Shown: one piece after another, positions 22,595 through 34,289 of the stretch
Position numbering within the stretch: the first letter of the stretch is position 1
Layout of the letters: each line of letters opens with the position of its first letter
Assembly (NCBI RefSeq): GCF_018143015.1
Contig: NC_054758.1
Coordinates: 492,501 to 556,500, forward strand
Source of the DNA: Lytechinus variegatus
Taxonomy: Eukaryota; Echinodermata; Echinoidea; Temnopleuroida; Toxopneustidae
DNA: 64,000 nucleotides
Direction of reading: 5' to 3'
The notes under the pieces: generated by a model
Databases searched by the model: none
The model's input: only the letters and a program-made list of their open reading frames with translations
Told to the model about the DNA's origin: nothing
Translations under genes and position numbers: made by a program

Positions 22595-23871
22595 AAAAAA
22601 TGAGTTGAAATTAAAATGAATTACTATTAAACTTACATTTCAGGCCCTTTTTGTTAATTTTCGGTGAGCGTTCCACACAGCTGCGACGAGTGATCAACTC
22701 CGAAGTGATACGCGAACTGGTCAGCTGATCGGTCAGGTGATCGGTAGATTATCTTTTTGTCAGACGTTCATAATTTATGTAAAGCGTATCAATCTTCAGT
22801 ATCTTGATTCCAAAGTATCAGTATTGCAGATAAATATCATTATTGATTGGAATCAGTGGCGGATCGGGGGTGGGGGTGAGCATTTCTGCCCGATCCCCCT
22901 ATTGAGATTTGTAGTAAATATTTTGGAATTAAATACGTTGTTCATACTAGTTATGCGACCCCTCCCTTATGATGATCACAGCATTATTTGTAATGGGGAT
23001 ATTTCGTTCATATTCTTGTCTCTTCTTTCTCTTTTTAGCCTTTTTTTGCTTGTTAAAACCTTTTTTCCTTTTTTTTTTGGGGGGGGGCTCGCCAAATTTT
23101 ACGTGGGTCAAAATTACCTTCATTTTTTTAGTGACAATCTTTTTTTCATTTGTCCAGTTCTACGCGAGACAAAATTACCTTCGATCATTATTATAGTTAA
23201 AAACTTTTTTTTATTTTTTATTTATTTATTTTTTTTTTTGGGGGGGAGGTTGCCAAATATCACGCGAACGTTTTTCAGCTTTTACTGTTTTATTCGACTT
23301 ATAATCAAATATTAAATGGGGCTTACCACAGTTTTTTTTAAAGTCAATTCATAAGAATATTCCTCCTCGGGATTTGAGCTTTCTTTCATGAAATATCAAT
23401 TTTTTTCATGATTACCAAAAATACTTAAAATTTTTTATCGGTGTATGCCTATAAAGCTTTAGCTCATGCGTTGCGCCTGCCATATTTTAATGCTGATCAA
23501 CTTTATGCTTTTAATGAATTCCTAAAAACAATAAATTCTCAGATCATCAATTTTGTCGCAATCGAATAATTTGATTGCGTCTCTCTATCAGTTTTGAATA
23601 TTCGTAAAAAATATCAGCTCGTGCTTTTTGCTCATAATATTTTGATTGTAAATTCTTCTCTTATATAATCGAGTCGGATAGATAGATAACTAGAGAGAGA
23701 GTTGGGGGGGGTCCCTCAGCTACTTGTCCTCGCTTATTTGTTATTATTTGTTATTATGCTCATGTTGTGAGAGCTTTGTGTTTTCACATTTTTTTCTTTT
23801 TATTGTCTCGGAGCTTCCCTCTATTTCTTTACACTATATAATGTAGTCCTTTTTACCTCATTGTTTCAATC
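22595..23871. other. No gene recognised; T- and G-rich tracts
   Basis: Contains a 'cagtggcggatcgggggtgg' element start near 22854 and two poly-T/poly-G boundaries (about 23070 and 23240), each followed by 'ccaaatttta/ccaaatatca cg'. These are diverged repeats of one another. The 192-codon open frame over this region is Phe/Leu-rich read-through of the T tracts. Confidence 0.5.
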
Positions 23872-24055
23872 ATTGGCGGCGGAAGCCCCAAATTTTAGGA
23901 GGGGACAACCTAAAAAATTTTGACAAGCAAAAAAAAAACTCTCTCAACCCAAACATTTTAGGGGGGGACGTAGGAAAATAAATTGACAAGCAAAAAAAAA
24001 AAAAAAGGTCAACAACAAATTTAGGGGGGAACGTCCCCGCTTCCGCCGCCTATGG
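23872..24055. mobile_element. Short TIR element (GGCGGCGGAAGC ends)
   Basis: Starts 'ttggcggcggaagcccc' and ends 'gcttccgccgcctatgg', with internal repeats of 'aaattttaggaggggac' and 'ttgacaagcaaaaaaaa'. The start of another copy is cut by the window end at 63923-64000; the related 44353-44566 element shares 'ttgacaagcaaaaaa'. Confidence 0.7.
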
Positions 24056-24377
24056 TTTCAATTCTTTTTTGTTCTCATTTCAATGAAAACATCATTATTA
24101 AACTGACGTAGAAGACTTTATTACAAAATTTTGACATTGTTTTGTTTCATTTGTTTGGCTTTCTTTTTTTCTTCTCCTCATCTTCTTTTTCTTCTTACTT
24201 TTTCCCTTTCCTTATTTTCTCTTCAGTATTTCATTTTATGAGGTATCCGCCAATTTATACAACACCAAGCATATAGAGGCGGATAATCAGTGAGGGAGCA
24301 TGACGGTGTGCCGCTCTAAAAAAAAGGAGGAATATTGGAAGAAAAAAAAGAAGAAGGGATGGGAAAAAATAAAGAAA

Positions 24378-24505
24378 AAAAAAAGATGATGATGGCAATG
24401 ATGATGAAAATTATCTTGGTGATGATGATGGTTGTGGTGACGGTTGTGGTGATGATGATGGTGATGCTAATGATAGTGGTGATGATGATGATGACGAGAT
24501 GTAAT
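24378..24505 (+). repeat. GAT-type microsatellite
   Basis: Imperfect (GAT)n/(GGT)n tract. The Met/Val-rich open frame over it comes from the repeat. Confidence 0.9.
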
Positions 24506-24650
24506 TTTGTTATTTTGTCTTTGAAAAATTAAGTAGTGCAAAGTTGAATTCATTTAAAGTTTATTATGAAAATAGCAGAAAAAAAATTGGTATGCGTTCG
24601 AGGAAAATCCATCCCCCACCAATCTTTTTCAAAGGTAAGATTTTTTTTTG

Positions 24651-25213
24651 CCCGGGGGGGGGCCACTTCCATTCACGAGTGGATACCATGCGCGACCATG
24701 GGGTCTCGAAAAGCACCCTAAACACGTAATTTCCATATTCTGAAAATGCACCCCTTAACAAGTATTGGCGTGTGAAACCCTACCCTTAACAAGTATTGGA
24801 AACAAAACGATACTCTTGGCAAATATTCCCTGAAATGAACCCCTAAACAAGTACAGGAATGTTTTATTGTTACGGGTCCTTCGGTCGTCGGCTTTACCTT
24901 ATTTGGTTTAGTACGACCCCACCTTCTACACCTCGCGCAAATCGGACTCTAAACACGAAGTGTTGGAGCAAAAAGGACATCCTTATAAAACATTTTGATT
25001 TTGTTTTATCATCCCCGCAAATTAGACCCTAAACACGACGGTTTTCCTAGCGAATTAATAGATACCCTTTTTTCGTTATTTTTGTGTTTTTGACACCCTT
25101 ATCACGTTACGTAGGTAACATGCCCTATCGTGAAAAGGACATCCTTTTTACGTGTTTTTTGGTCGCGCATGGTATCCACTCGTCAATGTAAGTGGCCCCC
25201 CCCCCCCCCGGGT
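24651..25213. mobile_element. G/C-tipped TIR element (copy 2)
   Basis: Same family as 11213-11808 but in the opposite orientation. Ends CCCGGGGGGG...GGCCACTT with 'gagtggataccatgcgcgac' inside. T7G-like flanks on both sides make a target duplication plausible but blurred by the T run. The interior shares 'cccttaacaagtattgg' and 'aaaaaggacatcctt' words. Confidence 0.8.
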
Positions 25214-25788
25214 TTTTTGTGACGGTGTAGGCCTTTGCAAGCAGCTATTATTATGGTAAAAAAGTAAATGAAATGTCAAGAAATACATGATAATGATTTT
25301 TATGGTACATTTAGTATATCAATTCATACTTGTTATCAAAAAGAAAAAAGTGGGTTGTTACGGACCATTAAAAATGGGAAATTTGGGCATTTTATATTTA
25401 GGATAGAGCAACTGCTCGTTATAGACGTCACAATAAATCAAGCATTCTAAATTCTATCAACTCCATTTTTTGTCAAATAACACCTTCATCGATATTTTGA
25501 AATGATTTTTCTCATATTTTCATCATCTTTTTATCAGGGTGAAATTCCCCTTTAATTTACAAAACAGATTCGCAAACAATATCAAGAGTAGTGGGAGGCA
25601 AGGGTGGAAATCTAAGGTAGGGGACCAGGGGCTGGAAAACAGGCAAAAAAAAACAAAAACAAACTAACAAAAAAAAACAAAAAGGAAGGTTTATCACCCC
25701 CAAAAGAAGGTCGTCTCGTCCAAAATACATGTTTTACTTCGATTTAAATGATGTAGGCCTATTTCTTTCCATCATATATAAAAGAACA

Positions 25789-25865
25789 AAAATAGTAGGG
25801 GGACATTTGATAATGTGCCCCTACTATTTTGGGTTAGGGGGAAGTGTCCCCCTGGGATTTGCGCC
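25789..25865. repeat. G-rich hairpin (copy 2)
   Basis: AAAATAGTAGGGGGACA with its inverted partner ending at 25831, then 'ttagggggaagtgtccccct' and a 'gggatttgcgcccatg' tail. Same design as 53-135. Flanking DNA (25214-26175) has no recognisable gene; near 25495-25555 it holds the end of a MITE ('cagggtgaaattccccttta'). Confidence 0.6.
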
Positions 25866-26175
25866 CATGTGGGTGGGGGGTGTTGCACCTCCTTTCGGAA
25901 TCATTATGGAACAGTGTGAATAGTCGCTGTGATTTCGATCTCATATAAAAAAAATAGAACAGAAGAACGCCTTGACCACAGGCCAAAATGCCTAACAATT
26001 TTCCGCGGCATTAGCAACTCTCGTAAGGGGCGCTCCATTTATAAATAAAGTTGCATGTGTAGCTGTCTATGGCGACAGAATTTATAGCAGAATTGAAGCC
26101 AGAAGCGTGGGAATTTTCAAGAAAATTCAAGAAAAAAAAACCGTGAGTACCGATTTAACAGTATGGTAGTGGATC

Positions 26176-27395
26176 GTATTACCGAACACTTTTCATGAAT
26201 TTGATCATATCAAACACATTATTCCAATAAAATTCACCAAACTTTCACCATAAATAAACAAGGCAGTGTATACAGCCACACGCGTGTGTCTTTACCATCC
26301 AGCCACACCGTGTGGTTATATCCAGAACAACACCTATCTGTGGATACCGCCACACGGCGCCAGTAATAACAGTAAAACGCGTATGTAGGTCTGACCGTCT
26401 ATATCACGATCAAAATAACCTCATTTCTTCATTAAATTCTTACATTCTAAACCCCTTTGATATCCTTAGATCGTTTCAATTTCATTCTCACCGTCTTCTC
26501 TCCTTGCTTTTCTTGTCTTGTTACAAACGGTCGTCTGTTTAACAGCAAATTCTCTTTTTCTACTTGTGTCGATTCTGGCTTCCTTCGCGGTGGCAGACCC
26601 ATACAGCGTTAGCGCAGCGCAGTAGTAGACATACACAGTTTTCGTACCAAGCGTTAAGAATCCCGAGTTTCGTACGTACGCACGTACGCGCACATAGCCT
26701 AGAGTCAGTAGAGAATCGACACAAGTAGAAAAAGTGTGGAAATTTGCTATTTAACAGGCGGCCTTTTGTAACAAGACAAGAAAAGCAAGGAAAGAAGACG
26801 GTGAGAATGAAATTGAAACGATTTAAAGAAATCAGAGTGGTTTAGAATGTAAGAATTTAATGAAGAAATGAGGTTATTTTGATCGTGATATAGACGGTCA
26901 GACCTACATACGCGTTTTACTGTTATTACTGGCGGCGTGTGGCGGTATCCACAGATAGGTGTTCTGGATATAACCACACGCGTGTGGCTGGATGGTAAAG
27001 ACACACGCGTGTGGCTGTATACACTGCCAATAAACAAATACCTACAAAATATAAACATGCAGAAATTTTGCCGAAATTGTTTTTCATTTTTACGACATCA
27101 GCTTCCAATCGGACCCCTCTTCGCAAGTGAAATATTTTGGTCATTTGAAAAGGTATCGTACATGTATTAGTATTACCGAACGTGTGTTTTCTATGGGAAA
27201 AGTTGGGAAAACAACAAAGTCACTGATGAGCTATTTTGACCATATTTTATTGTTTTGAGGATATAAAGACTTCGAAATTGTGTTTTTGACAATTTTTCAT
27301 CATTTTTCTATTTAAGTTCCCTTTGGAGGGAAGTTGCAAAGGTTTGAGCGTATTTGATTATTTCTGACGCATATGATGCGCGCGTTCGGTAATAC
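26176..27395. mobile_element. Foldback element with ~315-bp inverted arms
   Basis: Inner arms 26262-26576 and 26712-27028 are near-perfect inverted copies ('ggcagtgtatacagccacac' with its complement at 27010-27028; 'tctacttgtgtcgattct' with 'agaatcgacacaagtaga'), around a 135-bp spacer. Outside them, GTATTACCGAAC (26176-26187) and its complement GTTCGGTAATAC (27384-27395) bracket the whole; a third copy of the word is at 27172. The arms include the self-complementary words CACACGCGTGTG and CGTACGTACG. Open frames in the arms are mirror copies of each other and resemble no protein. Confidence 0.75.
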
Positions 27396-27586
27396 AAGGC
27401 GGTCGGTTATACAATCACTCACTATACTAATCTAATTAGTTACATGTATTGAATTATAAGAATATTCAATTTTTCGTGAAACAAAGCTTAGTTCTAAGCT
27501 AGGGCTGCCCAAATGCGCGTGAGTGGAGTCCCAGTTTCTTAACACGGTTAAGTATTGCGTTGTCGCCGTACATCACTCACACAACA

Positions 27587-27613
27587 TGCGAGGTTAGTAA
27601 TACTAACCTCGCA
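27587..27613. repeat. Short perfect hairpin
   Basis: TGCGAGGTTAGTA and its exact complement separated by one base. Related to the arms at 18259-18337. Confidence 0.8.
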
Positions 27614-28107
27614 CAATGCATGTGTTTCATAGTGGACTTTGACGTTTTCATTCATCACACGAATGTGAGGGAATAAAAAACGCCAAACGTTTCAGTATTT
27701 CTCCACTAATGATTTCTTTTTTTATAGTTTTAGTTTTTAAAAAAAAAAATGAATTGGAAATTATTTATAAAACTGTTTTTATCGCTTACCTCCAAGTCTC
27801 AACCAGATACTACTCCGTTCGATCCGTCCTTAATACTGCGGTGGAAAGTACGCAAACAACAATCGAAAAGCATTTTTTCGTATCGAACATTCTCAATTCA
27901 AGTCGTCAGCGCGTAAAAGGAAATTGTACCAAAAATCAACAGGCTGCATAATTGTACCAAAAATCAACAGGCTGCATCTCATGTATATACTCATTGGTAA
28001 AGTACGCCATCTTTTGACTAGATGATGATGAAAGTGGATTGAACGAGCAAGAAAATAATGCTGATTGCCTAGAATGCAGCTAGCTTGCAACACCGTAAAC
28101 AAAGGTA

Positions 28108-28332
28108 CGGTAGGCACTTAAGAACCAAGTTTGAAAGGACACTCGTAAAATTATGTCACTCTCGCGATGAATATTCATTAGATCCTGGTCGTGCGTGTTC
28201 AATACAAACTCTCTGCATGCATGCACTCGGTGTGTATTGAACACGCACGACCACGATCTAATGAATATCATCGGCGAGAGTGACATAATTTTACGAGTAT
28301 CCTTTCAAACTTGGTTCTTAAGTGCCTACCGG
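28108..28332. repeat. 225-bp near-perfect palindrome
   Basis: Arms of about 95-100 bp ('ggtaggcacttaagaacc' with 'ggttcttaagtgcctacc'; 'gtgcgtgttcaataca' with 'tgtattgaacacgcac') around a loop containing GCATGCATGC. A few mismatches (tcgcgatga/tcatcggcga; cctgg/cacga). Confidence 0.9.
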
Positions 28333-29570
28333 CTTGGTGAATAATATCGCGCGCCCTCTTTAGGCAAAAGTTGATATCAACGCTGATCAAGAGGCATCTA
28401 CGTGAAGATCACGAAAAATGCTCTTATTTTATTAAAACAAACAACAAAAACTGAAAAAGAATTCAACAAACGATCCATAATGGTTCGGTAAGTGTTATAA
28501 TAAAAATTATAATTCATAGCTATGATGTAAAGTCATAGTTATTTCAGTAAAAATGGTGTGAAAGATTCGCGTGCACCAGGTGCATATGAATCCTTCACAC
28601 ACGAGACGATTTGAAACCATGAGTGACGTACATGTACCGACTACCTGTACGTGCTAAGTATGGTACATCATCATTTTCAATACGTCGGACTGAAATTAAG
28701 TTTTTATGCACAAAACTAATGGAGCGTGAACCTTTACAAAAACAAATCGATAAAATTAGCCCTGATATTACAAATAGAGTTCCAGAAACAGAACATATCG
28801 ATAGATTAAATATATTCGTGCTAATTTACATTTCAAGTAAAATAAACGAATGGTTATTTCTCCATTTAGACCACTTATTTACCTGCATCTGACACGATTC
28901 TCGTCCTTCTCGTCGACATCGGCAAGCAACAACGAAAGTAGTCTGTATTCAGACGTAATACGTGTAAGTTCCGTATGTATACCTCAGACAAGACTCCCGG
29001 GCGCGGGGGGCAAGACTGTCACCAATTCCGAATCGAAATAATGATTTTTTTTATCCAGTATCTTCTTATTGTTTAAATTTTACGTGGGTAAGTAAAGGAA
29101 CTCATATCAAACTATGATTACTGATATTATTATGTTCATACTTGAATGAAGGCGAGGATCTTTATCGTTCTCACCGACCCCCCCCCCCCCAAAAAAAAAC
29201 ATAAAAAGAGTCCGATGGTCATTGATTTCAATTCAATTTTTATTTCCATTCATAGTAAAAGCAAAATATCAAAAGAGGAATGTGGAGAGAGCTTAAAAAG
29301 AACAAGTAGATAAGTGTTTCCTCCAGGTCGACTCAGGCGCTCTGATTTTTGATTGATAGATGGGGGCTAGATGTGCCCATGTGAATAATTTTCGGCGGCA
29401 AATAGGTTCTTATATAGGCAAAGCGACCGACATTTACCAGATCACTTTGAATTTTAAACAAGCAGTGATATATCGCAGGGTTTTGAGGCAGAATTTCAAA
29501 GAAATTCCTAGTGTAATTCTTTCAGCACAAGTGTGTAACCTTTATCTGTAATTCGACAATAATTCGAAAT
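28333..29570. other. No gene recognised
   Basis: Holds an imperfect 45-nt hairpin at about 28558-28605 (GTGTGAA.GATTC...GAATC.TTCACAC with GTGCACCAGGTGCA inside), two unremarkable open frames (28623-28892, 28850-29041, plus) and a C10/A9 tract near 29179. I recognise no family in the frames. Confidence 0.4.
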
Positions 29571-29768
29571 ACACTGCAAAAACTCCGGTGTTGATTTAAC
29601 ACCAGCCCGGAATGTCCACTGTCCACACCAGATAGGCCTAAGTTTGGGTATTTAACATCAGATGTGTGTTTAACAGGATCAGTTTGATTCCAAACTGGTG
29701 TTGTTTCATTACTTCTCTGGTGTAGATTCCGAGCTGGTGTTAAATCAACACCGGACATTTTGCAGTGT
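29571..29768. mobile_element. Foldback MITE (ACACTGCAAAA ends)
   Basis: ACACTGCAAAAACTCCGGTG at the left is matched by the inverted 'caccggacattttgcagtgt' at the right. Inside, 'ttgatttaacaccagc' matches 'gctggtgttaaatcaa'. About 198 bp. The gap that follows (29769-30299) shows nothing recognisable. Confidence 0.85.
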
Positions 29769-30299
29769 GGTCATGGGTGGGAAGGCAAAAGTCAGCGATC
29801 TGCCCTCTGTCCCATACTGGGTGCGGCTATGAAAATGACCAACATACAACATAAATAAGGTCTTATCCTGCACGCATACCGATATTTCAATAAGAATAAG
29901 AAGGGGCGTAGAATAATCCTTTCCCCACTGCCGTCAAGCCCCACCACACCCCTTCACAGACGAATACACCCCGCTTCATTTATTCTACTGCAATTATTGA
30001 ATATCGATTGAAGTCAATCTGCAGGGCTCACCTTCTCAAATTAAGTGATAATTTCTACCAGACTATATACATAGATTGAGTTTGCCAAGAAGATTGTTGG
30101 AGAAAGCTAAACCAATTCTGGTAACTTTGTTTGACATTGGGCACGGGGAGTACTGTATAGTTTGAAAAAGCAGCTGTTGAAAGCAAAAGAAGGGGTACAA
30201 ATTTTATTTTGCTCGCCTGCGTCGGAACTCCTCTGCCTCACATTCCTCAGCGGGAGGGTGCACCAACACTTTAATAACGCAGTTTAAAATCTTAAGAGA

Positions 30300-30421
30300 G
30301 TTGTTTAAGCCAGTCACTCTAACATCTATTGTTTAAAAGATTTTAAAAAGTTGTTTAAAAAGTTTAAGCAATTTTCAACAAGTTTAAACAATATGTTATT
30401 AGAGTGACTGTCTTAAACAAC
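30300..30421. mobile_element. Short foldback MITE
   Basis: Left end 'gttgtttaagccagtcactc' pairs with right end 'gagtgactgtcttaaacaac'. The interior repeats TTTAAA-type words. Confidence 0.75.
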
Positions 30422-30611
30422 ATGCTTTTTATTACAACATTCCTCATGCAAATATTCTTTACAAGATTTGGGGTGTTTTTTTAATGCTTTTTGTGCACCA
30501 TGCGGATTGCCAGAAAGGGGTTGTAGCCCTAAGCATGTGTTTCATGATAATGAATCAGTGTGTGGACTGTACATGGCTGATACATGTACTTTTATTTTAT
30601 TAATACATGAC

Positions 30612-30830
30612 AGCAGGGGCGGTGGAACCCGCCCCCGCCAAAAAAAAAAAAAAAAAAAAACCGGCCCAGCAGGAAAAATGCCCCCTTTTCAAATGGAAAG
30701 TGCCCTTTTTTTCAAAATAATATGTGTCATTTTATAAAATAGAACACCTTTTTTGAAGTAAAAAATAATTTATTTTAGGTTATAAAATCACAATTTTGGT
30801 TCGCACTTCGCTTCGCGCTCACTTACCTTT
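30612..30830. repeat. Repeat fragment with A20 tract and GC-box words
   Basis: 'gcaggggcggtggaacccgc' is followed by about 20 A residues and 'ccggcccagcagg', then 200 bp on by 'cgcacttcgcttcgcgctcac'. The last word is the complement of the GAGCGCGAAG repeat of 37790-38707. It probably represents a diverged element of that type. Confidence 0.4.
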
Positions 30831-31136
30831 CGTTCAATTACAGTGTAGTAAGTTATGCATGTAGAATGTTCGGTTTCAGGTTGGTCTATCATAGTAAATT
30901 TTCAGCTCGAGGAAGGCCTGTTGCATTCCTGTTACTATTGATATCTAAATAGTTAAGAGGTGTTATATATAGTTTAGAGACGTTGGTTAAACTGTGGTTT
31001 TATGGATAAACAGCTATTTAGATGTCCGATTGATTATTGCAGTTATTTAAGCAGGTATTTCTGCATTTATTAATAATCAAAATTACAAATTTATAACAAT
31101 GATATAACATCAAACATACAAATCTCCAGTGGCGGA

Positions 31137-31241
31137 CCGTGACCCGGAGGAGACAAAGCATTGAAAGGGGCACAGCATTGTTCACAAACAATTCAGTGCC
31201 CCTTCAATCAATTGTCTCCTCCGGGTCACGGTCCGCCACTG
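31137..31241. mobile_element. 105-bp near-perfect palindromic MITE, family E
   Basis: CAGTGGCGGACCGTGACCCG and its exact complement form the ends, continued by 'gaggagacaaagcattgaa'. A diverged copy is at 39632-39743. Flanking sequence 31242-31810 is AT-rich and includes a 'taataaaccaaattgaattg' retrotransposon-like tail near 31530. Confidence 0.9.
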
Positions 31242-31810
31242 CATATCTCTATTTCATAACTTCATAACAGAAATCAAATCCGAATTATATTTGTGACATT
31301 TTTGTGGTATGATTTTAAGTTTAAAACAGTTTTTTACACAATAAATCCCACGCTAGTACTATTAACTAGTGAAATCTCACTTATGCACGACTCAATCAAC
31401 CAACTGTTTCTCAATCATTTGTGAATAATTTTTTAAGTGCATATACACTCTTAAAATGTAAATAATATTCAATGTAAACTTTGCACAATTAGTCTTCGGA
31501 CTACAGCATTGTATTCTGTTTTATATCTAATAAACCAAATTGAATTGAACATAATGATCAAATTACAACGGTGACAATTGTATAGTAGTTAAGTAAGCAA
31601 TATCAAACAAATTTAAATGCAGAGGCCTGCTATCGTAAGCTGAAAGCTTGAAATAATACCAGGCAGGGGAAAAGAGAAAGTTAATAGAAAAAAGTATGTG
31701 GTGATTTTTTTCAAAACAATATCACAACTTGTTACCAATAATGCATATAGCATTTCCATTTTTTTGAAAGCAGTATAAAAGAGCATTGTAGATTAAATGG
31801 CTTGCTCACG

Positions 31811-31894
31811 GGCATAGCTGCCGCGGATCGAACCCCGGACTTTTTTTTTTCATGTATAGCAAGACGCCTTAGACCACTCGGCCACGGCACCTCC
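31811..31894 (-). mobile_element. tRNA-like SINE head
   Basis: On the minus strand it reads 'ggaggtgccgtggccgagtg', 'gtctaaggcgtcttg' and, after ten A residues, 'ggggttcgatccgcgg': a Leu/Ser-tRNA-like A box, D arm and B box. The 3' acceptor side does not pair with the 5' side and the anticodon stem is not convincing, so it is not a functional tRNA gene. The sequence to the left ('gcccgtgagcaagccattta' on the minus strand) looks like a SINE body. Confidence 0.7.
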
Positions 31895-32605
31895 ACAATA
31901 GAAGGGAAAACAATTGTGGATTACTGCCCTCTGTCGGCTATAGTCATAAAGTGTGCTCGGGGTCTCACAGGCCTAATTCATTCCCCATAAGACTCATGTG
32001 TTAAATTGGCACTTTAAAAAATTCATAAAAAATAAGGATGAAATTCGGGGGTTGAATGCTTACTACCAGTGAATAGGATTTATATCTGGCAATCCATATC
32101 TGACCAGAAAAGGGTCCCTGGACCGGCTCATTTTAAAAATAAATTGGCGTGTTTGAAGACATCGTCGGAGGAGCAGATTCATCACCTCAAACAGCAAAAT
32201 AGCCCTAATCCTTCCGCCAGTCAAAATATAGTCCAAAATTGGTGACATTTCTTCCCAATTTGGGAAAAGGAAGTTCAGTAATTACCAAAAATAGAATCAG
32301 TGTTAGATGGACAATCATATGCATACACTTTGTCAATCAGCCATATCAAAATTTAAAAAAAATAGCAATGGGTTGGCTCCAATGAATATCTAGGGCCTGT
32401 CACTAGTGATTAGGCCCGTGAGACCTCGGTCATTTTTGCCCGCTCTGGGATATTCTTCACAACTTTATTAAAACTATTGAGTATTCAGACCATAAGATTA
32501 TTGTGACTGACGTCCAATCATTAAACGATGGTGTGCAGACTGGTAGGTTGGGTGGGATCTCCCTCAATGATTTTGACAGCTTAAAACATTTTAAATATGC
32601 ATGCA
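31895..32605. other. No gene recognised
   Basis: Unique-looking sequence without recognisable coding signal. The minus frame 32063-32248 (61 codons) resembles nothing known to me. Confidence 0.4.
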
Positions 32606-33400
32606 AAATCAAATTCAAATTCATTTATTTCACATCTCTTAAAAAACAGGGTACAATGTAATAGTGAGTTAATCTAATTGAGTAAACACAACATTGACAG
32701 TTGTACATTATTTAGACAAAATTGACAACTGAAGACAAACATAAAATATAAAGTATATGAATGGGATGTGAGGGAGTAACAAAAAGCCATTGGCCTATCT
32801 AGGCTACTCCCTTTTTACATTCATAACTGATAAGGAAACAAAACGGGATCTTCCAATCAACTTTTGAGATTGAAAAACAAAGATCTCAAGATCAATCCAA
32901 ATTAGTAGACTAGTAGACATGGTAGAAAAAAGAACATCAAATTAAAAGCAAAATAAAAAATAAAGAAGTTAAAAAAGCAATCAATAAAAACAAAACAAAG
33001 ACAAAAACATAAAACATAACTGACAAGCTTATTCAAAGAGTAGTACAATTATTTAATAGGTAAAATTTACATTTTGTTTTGAATGAGTTTAAAGAAGGAC
33101 ATTGTTTCTTTTCAGGGGGCAAACTCCATACGAGTGGTCCACTATAACTTATGACTGTTCTTGAGAAATTATGACGGTAAAAAGGAATATATAGTTTATC
33201 AGATATTCTTGTATTTATACTTCGGTTCTTTGTAAAATAACCGTCAAATGTTTCGGGCAACTTATTCATATAATATAAAAACATGAAACATGAAATTTGG
33301 AGGGTGTGTATATCATATATTTTCAAGATCTTTAACTTACAGAATAACTGATGGGAATGAGCTGAGTATGAAGAATTTGTTATTATCCGAATTGCCCTTT
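32606..33400 (-). pseudogene. Non-LTR retrotransposon 3' end (ORF2 C-terminus + 3' UTR)
   Basis: The minus frame 33326-33033 reads KIYDIHTLQ, FMFLYYMNKLPETFDGYF, YNxR-like INTRIS, RTVISYSGPLVWSLPPE and SFKTKCKFYLL. This is the usual C-terminal tail after the reverse transcriptase in CR1/RTE-type LINEs ('NYFT...Y..R....I.Y.GP.LWN.LP....S...FK....'). The frame is broken upstream: between about 33327 and 33420 a similar 'CQ.EKGQFG..QILHTQLIP' segment has stops. Downstream is an A-rich 3' UTR ending near 32606 with 'aaatgaatttgaatttgatt'. 5'-truncated, inactive. Confidence 0.75.
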
Positions 33401-34057
33401 TTCTGTCAGCGAAAAAATAACCAATAACATCAATCCGTGTGTACTAGACACCTGAAATCACTGATATTTTCTGTTCTTTGACAAATAAGGTATGACCAAT
33501 AACATCAATCCATTTGTTCACTGACACCTACATGTAGCATCAATCAATGTGTATTAGACACACGAGTTAAATGACATTTTGTGTTCTATAATATATAGGA
33601 TATGACTAGTAACGTCAGTCACATAGAGAGTTAATTGTCTGTAGATTCAGTTGAAAAGGCGAATGCTTGTACAGATTAAATCGTATTTTTAAAAGCATTC
33701 GAAAGCATTATAAAACTATTAAACATGGCAAAAATGCTATCAAAATAACAAAAGATCTATTTTCTGTTCTGTATAATTATTTGGTGCAAAAATCGTGTCG
33801 AATATTTTGACATAATTATCTTTCACCTTTGCATCTCCTCCCCATCCCAAACATAGATCACGCCCCTGAATGTGTATAACGCCAGTGTCTGCCCTATACG
33901 GGAGGGGGGGGGGGGGGGGGGGGTGATTGCCTCAGCCCCACGCTAAGCCCTATAAGTTTTCAAATAGAGAGGGAGCGGGTGAAAGCAAGAAATATAAAGG
34001 GTGATATAGAGAGATCGTGTGGACCTATTCTTATAATGACAATTGTTATTGAGAAAG
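33401..34057. other. Intergenic; poly-G tract
   Basis: No coding signal. It contains diverged repeats of 'accaataacatcaatc.gtgt' (33420-33560) and a G run of about 20 at 33902-33923. Confidence 0.5.
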
Positions 34058-34289
34058 TGACGTCATCTTGTGGGAATCCCAGAGTTAACGTCATTATAGT
34101 CTTGAATTCGAGAAACATTCGTATCTGATATTTGTATTGTTCAGACTGGGGATACCTATTAACGAATGCAAGTGAGAGTTCCATCGGTATATTTATTCGC
34201 AAAGATTTGGTCTGAAGCAAAGGCTAAACTACAAGTGCTTTTTGTTTCTTTTTAATATCGATTGGAAATTATTTTCGTGTGGGAATCCC
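34058..34289. promoter_or_regulatory. Candidate CRE / IRF-like / Rel-site cluster
   Basis: GAGAAAGTGA (34051-34060, IRF-half-site-like) overlaps TGACGTCA (34058-34065, perfect CRE), followed 7 bp later by GGGAATCCC (34072-34080, a palindromic Rel/NF-kB-type word). GGGAATCCC recurs at 34281-34289 in the tandem duplicate, each time with TAACGTCA about 8 bp downstream. The cluster is 430-650 bp upstream of the candidate first exon of the IFI27-like gene. Function is inference: short motifs arise by chance, and the same Rel word also occurs at about 44888 and 44930 inside a repeat. Confidence 0.35.

Noticed and set aside
22737..23315. 192-codon plus-strand open frame
   Set aside because: Rich in Phe/Leu from poly-T tracts and Gly from poly-G tracts; crosses a repeat-element boundary; no recognisable domain.
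26312..27170. Paired open frames in the 26-27 kb region
   Set aside because: They are mirror copies produced by the inverted arms; the same peptide appears on opposite strands.
28558..28605. MicroRNA-like hairpin
   Set aside because: Imperfect 45-nt fold, too short for a typical precursor, beside other foldback repeats; no conservation evidence available.
31811..31894. Functional Leu/Ser tRNA gene on the minus strand
   Set aside because: A- and B-box words are good, but ten A residues replace the variable arm, and the acceptor and anticodon stems do not pair; a SINE head explains it better.
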